Positions 9,207 to 18,703 of a DNA stretch of 42,628 nucleotides are shown piece by piece. Below the pieces are notes generated by a model. That model saw nothing but the letters and a program-made list of their open reading frames with translations, did no database searches and had not been told where the DNA came from. Position 1 is the stretch's first letter. Every line of letters begins with the position of its first letter. Position numbers and translations under genes: made by a program. Source of the stretch: Rheinheimera nanhaiensis E407-8 (GTDB taxonomy: Bacteria > Pseudomonadota > Gammaproteobacteria > Enterobacterales > Alteromonadaceae); assembly GCF_000296695.1 (NCBI RefSeq), contig NZ_BAFK01000027.1:1-42628 (forward strand), written 5' to 3'.

Positions 9207-9839
9207 CTACCGATAGAGTTGTCGACTTTGAATATAGTTCAATACCGCCGGATCTAAAGCCGCCGCTGTGCCGCTGCTGTGCAGCTGCTGACGGATCTGG
9301 CTGGCGCTGATGTCATTAAGCGGATTGGGTAACAGCAAAATAGCCCCGGCCGGCTGCTGTTTAAGCGCGCTCAGGTTATCAACCGCATAGTGTTCAAGCA
9401 AAAAGGGGGCGTCGCCCTCTGTGGCCTGATAGCCGGGGCGTTGGCACACCAGCAAATGACAATGCTGCAAAATACCCTGCCAGTTTTTCCACTGTCGGAA
9501 GTAGCATAAGGAGTCCATGCCGATAATAAAGTAAAAACGGCTGGCGGGCTCGCGTGCCGTCAATAACTGAAGACTGTCGACGGTGTAAGACGGCGTGTCT
9601 TTATTAAGTTCAAGCGGCTCCAGTTGCAGCGCCTGGTGGCCCTGTATCGCCAGGCGTACCATGTCTGCGCGCGTTGGGCCATCTACACCGGGGCTGGCGC
9701 GGTGCGCCGGCAGATGACAGGGCATCAGCCGTACTTCGTCTAACTGACAATAGCGGCGGACAAAATCGGCACAGGCAATATGGCCCTGATGTACCGGGTC
9801 AAAGGTGCCGCCTAATATGCCTACTTCTTTTGTCATCAT
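9207..9839 (-). CDS. nadD: Nicotinate-nucleotide adenylyltransferase
   Basis: Converts nicotinate mononucleotide and ATP to deamido-NAD in NAD synthesis. The nucleotidyltransferase signature GGTFDPVHQGH lies near the N-terminus and ISASQIR (the ISxTxIR motif) near the C-terminus. The start is uncertain: ATGs at 9860, 9851, 9839 and 9836 are in frame and none has a clear ribosome binding site. I chose 9839 because it leaves the same short lead before GGTFDP as in E. coli and lies just after the holA stop (9844), compatible with translational coupling. The product is 210 residues (E. coli 213). Confidence 0.95.
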   Translation of the reverse strand: MMTKEVGILGGTFDPVHQGHIACADFVRRYCQLDEVRLMPCHLPAHRASPGVDGPTRADMVRLAIQGHQALQLEPLELNKDTPSYTVDSLQLLTAREPASRFYFIIGMDSLCYFRQWKNWQGILQHCHLLVCQRPGYQATEGDAPFLLEHYAVDNLSALKQQPAGAILLLPNPLNDISASQIRQQLHSSGTAAALDPAVLNYIQSRQLYR

Positions 9840-9843
9840 AGCT

Positions 9844-10890
9844 TTAGTCATCACAGACATGATGCAGCGAAAACGTTTTGGCGACCGGCTTAATCATAAA
9901 ACTGACCAGATGTGCCAGCGCAACATCGGTATCTGGCAGCTGGCCGGCCTTATATAAGCGGTCAAAGGCGGCCAGCTCTTGCAGTAAATAATCCAGATAC
10001 GGCAGCGAAAACCGCGTCAGTGCTTGCAGGTACAGGCTTTGGCGTTTAGGCCAGATCGCCAGTTGTTTAAACTGCTCGCTCAGGTTGCCGCCGTGCTGCT
10101 GGGTGTGCAGCAGTTGGCGCAGTTGCGTCACTTCTTTATGCAGCTGCCAGACAATGATCACCGGCTCGGTGTCTTGCTGACACAGCCGCTGCAGCCGGTG
10201 TAGCGCTTCATCTAACTGCCCTTGCAGTATCGCATCCACTAACTGAAACACGGTAAAGCTGGAGTGATCGGCTAAAAACTGGCTTAACGCTGTGGCATCC
10301 AAAGGGGCTGGCAGCTGGCTTAGTGCCAGTTTTTCCAGCTCCTGGCGTGCGGCTAACAGGTTGCCGGCACAATGCTGTTGCAACAGGCTCAGCGCGTCGC
10401 CGGTAAGTGGCAGCTGCAGCGTACGGGCACGTTCACGCAGCCATTGTTGGCTTTGCCGCTCATCCAGCGGGTAAATGGGTACCTGCACTGCCTGGGCGGC
10501 CAGCTGTTTAAACCAGGCCAGTTTACTGACATCGCTGAAACTGCGCTCGCCATGAATAAGCAGAATAATATCGCAGTGCAGCTGCTGTGGCAGCGCTTTT
10601 AATTGCTCATTGGCTTCGCTGCTCAGCTTTTGCTGCACCAGCTCCAGCTCTATCAGGCGCCGCTCGGCAAACAGCGACATGGCACTAAGCTCACTGGCCA
10701 GCTGCTGCCAGTCGAACTGTGCATCGGCGGTCAGGCTGATGCGCTCGGCAAAACCCTGTGCTTTGGCGCCGGCACGAATGGCATCTATCGCTTCGAGTTT
10801 TTGCAGTGGCTCTTCGCCAAACAGCAGATAACAGCCTGCCAGCGGGCCCTGAACGTGTTGTGGCAGTTGGTTGGCGTAGAGTTTTTGCAT
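9844..10890 (-). CDS. holA: DNA polymerase III subunit delta
   Basis: Clamp-loader subunit that opens the beta sliding clamp. From the ATG at 10890 the protein is 348 residues (E. coli 343), starting MQKLYANQLPQHVQG and then CYLLFGEEPLQKLEA, which matches the start of E. coli HolA. A longer in-frame reading up to 11043 would run into lptE and has no family similarity, so it was not used. The gene lies 19 bp after lptE and abuts nadD. Confidence 0.95.
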   Translation of the reverse strand: MQKLYANQLPQHVQGPLAGCYLLFGEEPLQKLEAIDAIRAGAKAQGFAERISLTADAQFDWQQLASELSAMSLFAERRLIELELVQQKLSSEANEQLKALPQQLHCDIILLIHGERSFSDVSKLAWFKQLAAQAVQVPIYPLDERQSQQWLRERARTLQLPLTGDALSLLQQHCAGNLLAARQELEKLALSQLPAPLDATALSQFLADHSSFTVFQLVDAILQGQLDEALHRLQRLCQQDTEPVIIVWQLHKEVTQLRQLLHTQQHGGNLSEQFKQLAIWPKRQSLYLQALTRFSLPYLDYLLQELAAFDRLYKAGQLPDTDVALAHLVSFMIKPVAKTFSLHHVCDD

Positions 10891-10909
10891 CAACTGTTGC
10901 CAACGCCCA

Positions 10910-11389
10910 TTACTGTAACCTGGACAGTTGGCGTAATATGCGGTTGGCCGCCTGTTGGCGTAATTCGCCCAGCAGCAGCTCCAGCTCTTTAGCTTTGGCC
11001 AGAGCCTGGTTAGGATCGTCCTGATAATCGCGGTACAGCTCAAACTGATAGGGCTGGGTGTCAGCGTTTGGCATGGTTAAGCGGTACTGCACTTTGTAAA
11101 TCAGCTCATACTCGGCCACCTGGCCGTTGGGGAACAGTGACAGCGTGCGCCGTTCCAGCGAGTCTTTTACCAGCTCCAGCACCGGAGCGTCCTGTTGATA
11201 GCTGTCCAGCAAGGTCACTTTGTTGTAGCTAAACCGCGCTTTGACCAGCGCGGCTAACTCTGAGTGGCGCTCACTTTGTACATAAATGGCCGGAAAGTGG
11301 CTAAGCGGCAGGTCGCCGCGCAGGTGAAAGCCGCAGCTGCTAAGCAGCAGTGCGGCCAACACCATTAACAGGGTGGTAAGGCGGGCCAT
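10910..11389 (-). CDS. lptE: LPS-assembly lipoprotein LptE
   Basis: Outer-membrane lipoprotein that plugs the LptD barrel and helps insert LPS at the cell surface. The 159-residue product has a lipobox LSSC (C19) followed by GFHLRGDLPLS, the typical LptE start of the mature chain. Only 1 bp separates its start from the leuS stop, so it is probably co-transcribed with leuS and holA. Confidence 0.95.
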   Translation of the reverse strand: MARLTTLLMVLAALLLSSCGFHLRGDLPLSHFPAIYVQSERHSELAALVKARFSYNKVTLLDSYQQDAPVLELVKDSLERRTLSLFPNGQVAEYELIYKVQYRLTMPNADTQPYQFELYRDYQDDPNQALAKAKELELLLGELRQQAANRILRQLSRLQ

Positions 11390-11390
11390 A

Positions 11391-13976
<2,586 letters not shown>

Positions 13977-14035
13977 TCAGGTCTTCCGAAAAAGGGGGGG
14001 GTTAGTACAGCTGCCGTCTAGGTGGCAAAAAAGTG

Positions 14036-14066
14036 GCTATAGCATACCGCAGAGCCGTTATGACAA
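14036..14066 (-). promoter_or_regulatory. Candidate sigma-70 promoter for leuS
   Basis: On the minus strand TTGTCA (14061-14066) and TATAGC (14036-14041) are 19 nt apart, and the -10 is preceded by TGC, an extended -10. Transcription would begin about 50 nt before the leuS ATG. The leader contains a run of eight Cs (minus strand). The spacing is long, so this is only a candidate. Confidence 0.35.
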
Positions 14067-14085
14067 CAACCAGCAGCGCATTGTC

Positions 14086-14091
14086 TATACT
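14086..14091 (+). promoter_or_regulatory. Candidate -10 element for ybeL
   Basis: TATACT lies 23 nt before the ybeL ATG, with only a weak -35 upstream near 14063-14069. It would form a divergent promoter pair with leuS. Confidence 0.3.
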
Positions 14092-14114
14092 GGTTTTAAA
14101 CCCAAGGAGACGTT

Positions 14115-14594
14115 ATGGCCGATTTTGTAAAGAAGTATCAACAATGGCTGGCCGAGTTTAGCCACAGCCTGAAGCAAACCGAGCAGCAACAGTTGAATAA
14201 TCTGGTCGATGTTATCGAGCAGCTAAAAGCTTATGTGAAGGCCGGTAAAGACTTAAGCGCTTACGAAACCACGCTGTTTATTGAAACCCTAAAACGTCAG
14301 TGGCAGGAGCACAGTGAAGACGAGGCGGCAGAGCCAGACAGCCTGCCGTCGCTGTGGCCCGAAGCATTGTGGCAGGAGCTTAGTAGCATAACCGACAAAA
14401 GCCAGCTGGAATGGCAGGAGCTGGCGCAGGACTTTAGCCACCAGGGTGTGTATTACCAGGGCGAAATGGTGGGCATGGGCCGCTACCGCTGCAGCCACTG
14501 TATGAGCCATATCGATTATACCCACCCGGCAGAATTGTTGGCTTGCAGCCAGTGTGGCGGCGTGCAGTTTTTCCGCGAGGGCTTACCGGTATAA
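14115..14594 (+). CDS. ybeL: YbeL family zinc-ribbon protein (DUF1451)
   Basis: Cytoplasmic protein of 159 residues. A helical N-terminal half is followed by the family core LWQELSSITDKSQLEWQEL and a C-terminal zinc ribbon with two Cys pairs (CSHC and CSQC). It matches E. coli YbeL (160 residues) in length and layout. The function is not established. A strong ribosome binding site (AAGGAG) precedes the ATG. Its position next to leuS is conserved in enterobacteria. Confidence 0.93.
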   Translation: MADFVKKYQQWLAEFSHSLKQTEQQQLNNLVDVIEQLKAYVKAGKDLSAYETTLFIETLKRQWQEHSEDEAAEPDSLPSLWPEALWQELSSITDKSQLEWQELAQDFSHQGVYYQGEMVGMGRYRCSHCMSHIDYTHPAELLACSQCGGVQFFREGLPV

Positions 14595-14708
14595 GCCCGC
14601 TGTTAAAAAGGGCGTAAACGCTTGGGTGACCAGGGGCGCCGGTTCGGGAAAGCTGACAAAAGCAAACTGACTAAGTGTTTTACTAAAATTGCTTTACACT
14701 AGGCAGCG

Positions 14709-14725
14709 GTGCCGACTAACGGCAC
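14709..14725 (+). promoter_or_regulatory. Inverted repeat upstream of the ABM gene
   Basis: Perfect 6-bp inverted repeat GTGCCG-ACTAA-CGGCAC about 54 nt before the ATG at 14779. It could be an operator or a leader hairpin. The surrounding region (14595-14778) shows no other gene and no clear promoter boxes. Confidence 0.3.
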
Positions 14726-14778
14726 TTAAATACTATAGGTAAAGCTGCTGGCGACCGAGCCAGCCAACAGGATAGCGC

Positions 14779-15129
14779 ATGTCGAAAAAAGTGTATTGTA
14801 TTGCCCAGTTTTTACCCAAACCCGGCAAAGCCGATGAGCTATTTAAGGTACTGCAAAGCTTAGAGCCCAACAGTCAGCGTGAAGATGGCTGCCTGCAGTA
14901 TACCGTTACCCGGCAAATCGCCAGCCCCTTTGCCGAAGGCAAAAGCTTCCCGATTGCCTTTAACGAGATCTGGGCCGATTTAGCCAGCTTTGAAGCGCAC
15001 TGCCAACGCGCTGAAATAAAGCACTTCTTCGAAACTTACTGCCTGGCCGAAACCGGTCTTGCCGCCGACTGGAATGTCTGCATATACAGCGACGAGCCAG
15101 CAAACTTCGACGCGCCAAAACTGGTATAA
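14779..15129 (+). CDS. Antibiotic biosynthesis monooxygenase (ABM) family protein
   Basis: 116-residue protein with one ABM dimeric ferredoxin-like domain. Visible features are FLPKPGKADELFKVLQSLEP near the N-terminus, then EDGCLQYTV, and FNEIWADLASFEAHCQ in the second half, as in YgiN-like quinol monooxygenases and small heme- or quinone-handling proteins. The substrate cannot be told from sequence. The ATG has AGGA upstream. It stands alone, with a bidirectional hairpin terminator right after the stop. Confidence 0.85.
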   Translation: MSKKVYCIAQFLPKPGKADELFKVLQSLEPNSQREDGCLQYTVTRQIASPFAEGKSFPIAFNEIWADLASFEAHCQRAEIKHFFETYCLAETGLAADWNVCIYSDEPANFDAPKLV

Positions 15130-15137
15130 CCGCTACA

Positions 15138-15167
15138 GCAAAAAACCTGCAGCAGCAGGTTTTTTGC
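15138..15167 (+). terminator. Rho-independent terminator after the ABM gene
   Basis: A perfect 13-bp inverted repeat (GCAAAAAACCTGC with GCAGGTTTTTTGC, loop of 4 nt) begins 8 bp after the stop. The A-rich and T-rich arms make it work in either direction. Confidence 0.9.
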
Positions 15168-15361
15168 TACCTGCTAGTTTATGACGGCTGGCCAACCAAA
15201 GCTGTTGCATTTTTTACTGCTGCACAGCGAGCAGTGTCAGCATCTCATTGTATTTTTTACCAACGGCCAGTAATGTAAGGCACATTAAATTTACAAGTAC
15301 GGATCAGCCCGTGTTTAAAGGCGGGTCGGCCCGTCGAATAAGCGTTATATGACTTGATAAG

Positions 15362-15541
15362 ATGAAACTGCTCACTAAGAACGACATCATCACCGGCTGC
15401 ATATTCCTGATCGTTGGGGGATTGATATTGGCTTTTTTGCCAAAATTCTCAAATGCTGGCTGGTACGCAGTATTCTTCGGAATAACCGTATATGGTTTCC
15501 CAGGACCACAGCTTAGGGAACGTTATCAAGGAGCAATCTAA
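15362..15541 (+). CDS. Small two-helix membrane protein (59 aa)
   Basis: Short gene, 59 residues, starting MKLLTKNDIITG. Two hydrophobic segments are visible, at about 9-27 (GCIFLIVGGLILAFL) and 33-46 (WYAVFFGITVYGF), separated by a short turn, with a polar C-terminus GPQLRERYQGAI. Its TAA overlaps the ATG of the next gene (TAATG), and the next gene's ribosome binding site AAGGAG lies inside its last codons, so the two are translationally coupled. No family recognised. Reality is supported by the coupling and by codon use like its neighbours; no strong ribosome binding site is seen before its own ATG (GATAAG only). Confidence 0.65.
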   Translation: MKLLTKNDIITGCIFLIVGGLILAFLPKFSNAGWYAVFFGITVYGFPGPQLRERYQGAI

Positions 15542-15732
15542 TGTGGGAAATGGTAAGTGTAATGGCCATTATGGTTGTAGTGCTGTTATTAATTGAACTG
15601 TTTGACCTGCCGGATTGGATTAGAGCTTATTTAAAAAACGGCAAAACCCGCAAGAGTTTAGAGCTAAAAGTTGAGGCCTTGCAATTGCAGGTACAAGAGC
15701 TGCAGCGTAAAGTCGATCAGCTGTCAAAATAA
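15541..15732 (+). CDS. Small membrane protein with coiled-coil tail (63 aa)
   Basis: 63-residue protein with one N-terminal membrane helix (about 5-22), then an amphipathic stretch and a heptad-patterned tail (LELKVEALQLQVQELQRKV) that should form a coiled coil. The layout resembles small envelope proteins such as phage-shock-type or cell-division coiled-coil anchors, but no named family is recognised. It has an excellent ribosome binding site (AAGGAG), overlaps the stop of the 59-aa gene, and is followed 22 bp later by the next gene with its own GGCAGGAG site. It is probably part of a five-gene run to pnuC. Confidence 0.8.
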   Translation: MWEMVSVMAIMVVVLLLIELFDLPDWIRAYLKNGKTRKSLELKVEALQLQVQELQRKVDQLSK

Positions 15733-15754
15733 CCGCAAACGGGCAGGAGTCACT

Positions 15755-16096
15755 ATGCCGCTTTTATTCTCTTATGGCACCTTACAGCAAAAAGCTGTGC
15801 AACTGGCTAACTTTGGCCGCGAGTTAACCGGCACTGCCGACAGTTTACCGGGCTATGTGGTGGGTGAAATTACCATAACCGATGCACGGGTACTGCGTGA
15901 AAGTGGCAAGGCAGTGCACCCGATTTTGCGCTTTACCGGCAATATGCAGCAGCAAGTTGCCGGTGTGGTATTTGAGCTGACAGAGGCCGAATTAGCCCGG
16001 GCTGATGATTATGAAGTAGACGACTATCAACGGGTGATGGCAACGCTCACCTCGGGCATGCGCTGTTGGATCTATACCGCCAAACAAGAGCAATAA
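15755..16096 (+). CDS. Gamma-glutamylcyclotransferase-like (AIG2/YtfP) protein
   Basis: 113-residue single-domain protein. The N-terminal LLFSYGTL carries the YGTL substrate-loop motif, and the region EAELARADDYEVDDYQRV contains the acidic residue typical of the family active site. Members cyclise gamma-glutamyl groups or act on related amines; the exact substrate is unknown. The ATG at 15755 (after GGCAGGAG) is preferred over an upstream codon that would overlap the preceding gene. The downstream DCC gene follows after 4 bp. Confidence 0.88.
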   Translation: MPLLFSYGTLQQKAVQLANFGRELTGTADSLPGYVVGEITITDARVLRESGKAVHPILRFTGNMQQQVAGVVFELTEAELARADDYEVDDYQRVMATLTSGMRCWIYTAKQEQ

Positions 16097-16100
16097 ACCT

Positions 16101-16505
16101 ATGCCTGAGCCCATAGTGCTTATTTATGACAAAGACTGTCCGGCCTGTAGTGCTTACAGCCAACTTGTGCGTATTCGCCAAAGTGTCGGTGAGTTAACAC
16201 TGATCAATGCCCGTGACGACAGCAGCATTATGCAGCAGATCACCGCGCAGGGGCTGGATATTGACCAGGGTATGGTGCTGAAAATGGGTGATAAGCTGTA
16301 TTACGGTGCCGATGCACTTTATATGTTATCGCTGCTTAGTAGCCGCAGCGGCTTGTTTAACCGGTTGAATTACCACCTGTTTAAATCCCGCAGGGTAGCA
16401 AAATGCCTGTACCCCGTGCTGCGCGCTGGTCGTAATATGCTGTTAAAATTGCGCGGTAAGCGCAAAATTAATAACCTGGGCCTTGCCGATAACGACCGCT
16501 TTTAG
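16101..16505 (+). CDS. DCC family thiol-disulfide oxidoreductase-like protein (DUF393)
   Basis: 134 residues. The N-terminus IVLIYDKDCPACSAY carries the family motif DxxCxxC (C13 and C16), a thioredoxin-like redox site. A second half with GADALYMLSLLSS and several basic residues is typical of DUF393 proteins. The role is unknown; a thiol redox function is inferred from the CxxC. It is tightly linked to the cyclotransferase gene, which may hint at glutathione or thiol metabolism, but that is only a guess from context. Confidence 0.85.
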   Translation: MPEPIVLIYDKDCPACSAYSQLVRIRQSVGELTLINARDDSSIMQQITAQGLDIDQGMVLKMGDKLYYGADALYMLSLLSSRSGLFNRLNYHLFKSRRVAKCLYPVLRAGRNMLLKLRGKRKINNLGLADNDRF

Positions 16506-16545
16506 CCAACGCCGCGCACAACAGTATTTAACAACAGGATAGCCA

Positions 16546-17109
16546 ATGAACCTGACTTATCTGGAATATGCCGCCAACGGCTTTTACTTACTGGCGGTGT
16601 TTTTAGCGGCGCGTAACAGTATTCATACCTGGTGGCTGGGTATTATTGGCTGTGCCTTATTTTCCCTGCTGTTTTATCAGGTAAAGCTGTATGCCGAAGT
16701 GTTGCTGATGCTGTTTTTTATCGCCACCAACGCCATTGGCTGGTACCAGTGGGGCAGGGCGAGTGGGGTAAAACAGATAACCGACACCGCCTTAGTGCGC
16801 TTGTTGGCCTATGCCGCGTTGGCGCTGGTGGTAACAGTGCTATATGGCTTTATGCTGCACCGTTTAACCGATGCTTATGCGCCCTTTGTCGATTCAGCCA
16901 TTTTAATGTTCAGCGTGATTGCCCAGTTTTTACTGATGAACCGCAAACTGGAAACCTGGTGGTTTTGGCTTATTGTAAACACCCTGGCGGTGCCGCTGTA
17001 TTTATCGCGTGAGCTGCAATTAACTGCGCTGGTGTATACCGGTTTTTGGTTTAACGCCTGGTATGGCTGGTATCAGTGGCGGCGTTTGCTAAAAGCGGCG
17101 GCGGTATAA
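16546..17109 (+). CDS. pnuC: Nicotinamide riboside transporter PnuC
   Basis: Inner-membrane transporter of the PnuC family bringing in nicotinamide riboside for NAD salvage. The 187-residue product has about seven membrane helices. Family signatures are FFIATNAIGWYQW in the first half and the C-terminal run NTLAVPLYLSRELQLTALVY followed by WYGWYQW. A good ribosome binding site (ACAGGATAGCC) precedes the ATG. The 3' end overlaps the tail of a truncated gene on the other strand. No NadR gene is nearby. No NAD riboswitch is apparent in the 40-bp gap upstream. Confidence 0.92.
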   Translation: MNLTYLEYAANGFYLLAVFLAARNSIHTWWLGIIGCALFSLLFYQVKLYAEVLLMLFFIATNAIGWYQWGRASGVKQITDTALVRLLAYAALALVVTVLYGFMLHRLTDAYAPFVDSAILMFSVIAQFLLMNRKLETWWFWLIVNTLAVPLYLSRELQLTALVYTGFWFNAWYGWYQWRRLLKAAAV

Positions 17110-17516
17110 CCGTCGCCGCTGCTAATGACAAAGATAAAATCCAGGCTAATCGCGTTAAAACCAGCGGCTACTGAGAACTGAAATTCCAGAAAGTTAACAT
17201 CATTGGTGGTGGTGCTTGGCGCGCCATTGGCGGCTAATAAGGCTGACAAGTCGGTATCGCTACCGGTGCCGGTGCTAAAACTCAGGCTGGACGATGTGTT
17301 GCTGTCTGCCAGGTTAGCGGTGCCGGTGCTTAAGAAAATACCACCAGCAATACCGACCGAGTGTACGCCGTTACTAAACAGTGCGCTTTGATAAATGGCT
17401 GATTGCGCACTGGCGGCGTTGTTGGCCGATGTCATTACCTCAACACCAATTACGGCGGCCTGTGCCGGCAGCATGGCCGCCAAGCTCAGTGCCGCCACTA
17501 AATTCCTAAGTTTCAT
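17073..17516 (-). pseudogene. Truncated choice-of-anchor L domain protein
   Basis: Encodes a signal peptide (MKLRNLVAALSLAAMLPAQA) and then the first part of a choice-of-anchor L domain. That part includes GGIFLSTGTANLAD, a Ser/Thr-rich stretch with GSDTDLSALL, and FLEFQFSVAAGFNAISLDFIF. In intact members this last strand is followed by a conserved ASEEY-like segment, the rest of the domain and usually a C-terminal anchor such as PEP-CTERM. Here the frame instead runs into the reverse complement of the pnuC 3' end and stops after 147 residues. The start has a good ribosome binding site (GGAGAT). It is best read as the 5' remnant of a secreted-protein gene, possibly still expressed. Confidence 0.6.
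17092..17118. repeat. Inverted repeat at the pnuC/anchor-L junction
   Basis: Near-perfect hairpin: AGCGGCG-g-CGGT pairs with ACCG-t-CGCCGCT around the pnuC stop codon. No T-tract follows on either strand, so it is a weak terminator at best. It sits exactly where the anchor-L reading frame loses similarity to its family. Confidence 0.5.
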
Positions 17517-17869
17517 TAATTATCTCCATGTTATTGCTGATTGTTATAAAAGGCGTTTAAGCCGGCTGCCTCTAGCAAATAGTATGTCTTACAGCCTTTT
17601 TTGTTTAAGGTTTTGAAAAATATAAGAATTACAATTTTTCATTTAATGTATCGAGGATGCATGTAAAAAATATGACGTACTTTATTTGAATTGTTTAATT
17701 TTTAATCAGCTTTGGTGATGTTGTCAGCTTTCTTTACGTTGCAGCGGGTGTTCTGCAGGTTTTGTTTTTATGTGTATGATTATTATGAGTTTTTATTTAA
17801 GGCGCGATTTTTGCTTAACATGCCCGGCCAAAAAAATTGGTAACTAGTTGATTTTTCACGGAGTGAAGT
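17517..17869. other. AT-rich intergenic region between divergent secreted-protein genes
   Basis: 353 bp without a gene, clearly richer in A and T than its surroundings. It holds the ribosome binding sites of both flanking genes and a sigma-54 promoter for the plus-strand gene. No matching -24/-12 site was found for the minus-strand anchor-L gene. The long AT-rich part (17600-17800) could bind an activator, but no clear repeated operator was recognised. Confidence 0.6.
17800..17816 (+). promoter_or_regulatory. Sigma-54 (RpoN) promoter of the PEP-CTERM gene
   Basis: AGGCGCGATTTTTGCTT matches the -24/-12 consensus TGGCACG-N4-TTGCW closely: invariant GG at 17801-17802 and GC at 17813-17814 separated by exactly 10 nt. 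Transcription would start near 17826, giving a leader of about 44 nt. In PEP-CTERM systems the regulator PrsR is a sigma-54-type activator, so this promoter fits the family; neither PrsK/PrsR nor RpoN is in this window. Confidence 0.7.
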
Positions 17870-18652
17870 ATGAAGTTGTTGAAGTCATTGTTTTGTGCAG
17901 CCGGATTACTGTGTTCAGCTGCGGTAACTGCCGGTCCTATCTTAATTATTAACGGTGCAGATCAAACCACCGAAGTGGGCACCACCAGTGCATTAACCAC
18001 TAATTTGCAGGCATTGCACGAAGCTGTAGGTAATACCGTTACTATCAGTAACAACCTGTTAAGCGATATCTCTGGTTATGCTCAGGTATGGGATGTGCGC
18101 TTTTTTAACGCTGCTGCCCTGGATGCTGCGGCGCAAAATATTTATCTGGACTATTTAAGTAACGGCGGCGGCCTGTTCTTAATGGGCGAGAACGATAATT
18201 TTATGAGCCGCAATAACTCGATTTTATCGCTGATTAATCTGCTGGGCGGTGGCGCTTTGGGCTTTTCCGGCTGTTACGACGGTGTACAAATGGTGCATGA
18301 ACCCTTTACCGGCCCTAATACAGTAAGCCAGGTTAACTACGCTGCCTCTGGATGTTACACCAGCCATGGCACGGGTGAGTGGATCACCTCCCGCGCAGAT
18401 GGCTCTATGGGCGCTGGTGTGGCGTTTGGCGTTGGCAGCTTAACCAACGCTATGGCAGGCGCGCTGACCACCATATTGGACGTAAACTTTATGATGAACC
18501 AATATGACGTGCCAAACTCACAACAACTGACGAAAAACCTGATCAGTTATGTCGGTGCCCAAGTTGACCCAAGTGATGTGCCTGCTCCGGCAACGGCATT
18601 ATTGTTTGCAGTGGGTTTAGCTGCGCTGCGGTTGCGTAAAAGCCGCGCCTGA
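17870..18652 (+). CDS. PEP-CTERM sorting-domain secreted protein
   Basis: 260-residue exported protein with a signal peptide ending near residue 21 (AVTAG). The middle part is unrecognised, Gly/Asn-rich and partly resembles a ThuA/GATase-like fold (YLSNGGGLFLMGEND). The C-terminus, VPAPATALLFAVGLAALRLR followed by KSRA, is a PEP-CTERM signal with VPAP in place of VPEP, a hydrophobic helix and a basic tail. Such proteins are processed by exosortase (EpsH/XrtA) and are linked to extracellular polysaccharide. The ribosome binding site GGAG is good. The gene is divergent from the truncated anchor-L gene, driven by the sigma-54 site upstream, and ended by a strong terminator. The exosortase must be encoded elsewhere. 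Confidence 0.85.
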   Translation: MKLLKSLFCAAGLLCSAAVTAGPILIINGADQTTEVGTTSALTTNLQALHEAVGNTVTISNNLLSDISGYAQVWDVRFFNAAALDAAAQNIYLDYLSNGGGLFLMGENDNFMSRNNSILSLINLLGGGALGFSGCYDGVQMVHEPFTGPNTVSQVNYAASGCYTSHGTGEWITSRADGSMGAGVAFGVGSLTNAMAGALTTILDVNFMMNQYDVPNSQQLTKNLISYVGAQVDPSDVPAPATALLFAVGLAALRLRKSRA

Positions 18653-18670
18653 TAAATAGTGTAGTTTTGC

Positions 18671-18703
18671 CATAAAACGGCCCGGCGGGGCCGTTTTTTT
18701 ATG
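18671..18703. terminator. Bidirectional terminator between PEP-CTERM and anti-sigma genes
   Basis: Stem ACGGCCC/GGGCCGT (18677-18683 with 18688-18694), loop GGCG, flanked by AAAA on the left and seven Ts on the right. On the plus strand it is a canonical terminator 24 bp after the PEP-CTERM stop. On the minus strand it lies just after the DUF3379 gene stop and also reads as a stem followed by Ts. Confidence 0.9.

Noticed and set aside
10891..11043. Upstream extension of holA
   Set aside because: The extra 51 residues overlap lptE and do not resemble HolA, while the ATG at 10890 gives the normal length and N-terminus.
15290..15361. Possible integron attC-like site (imperfect hairpin and GCGTTAT) just before the small membrane protein gene
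   Set aside because: The right core GTTATAT does not fit GTTRRRY, no matching left core lies within attC distance, and no second site follows the genes.
16506..16545. NAD riboswitch ahead of pnuC
   Set aside because: The gap is only 40 bp, with no recognisable conserved riboswitch structure.
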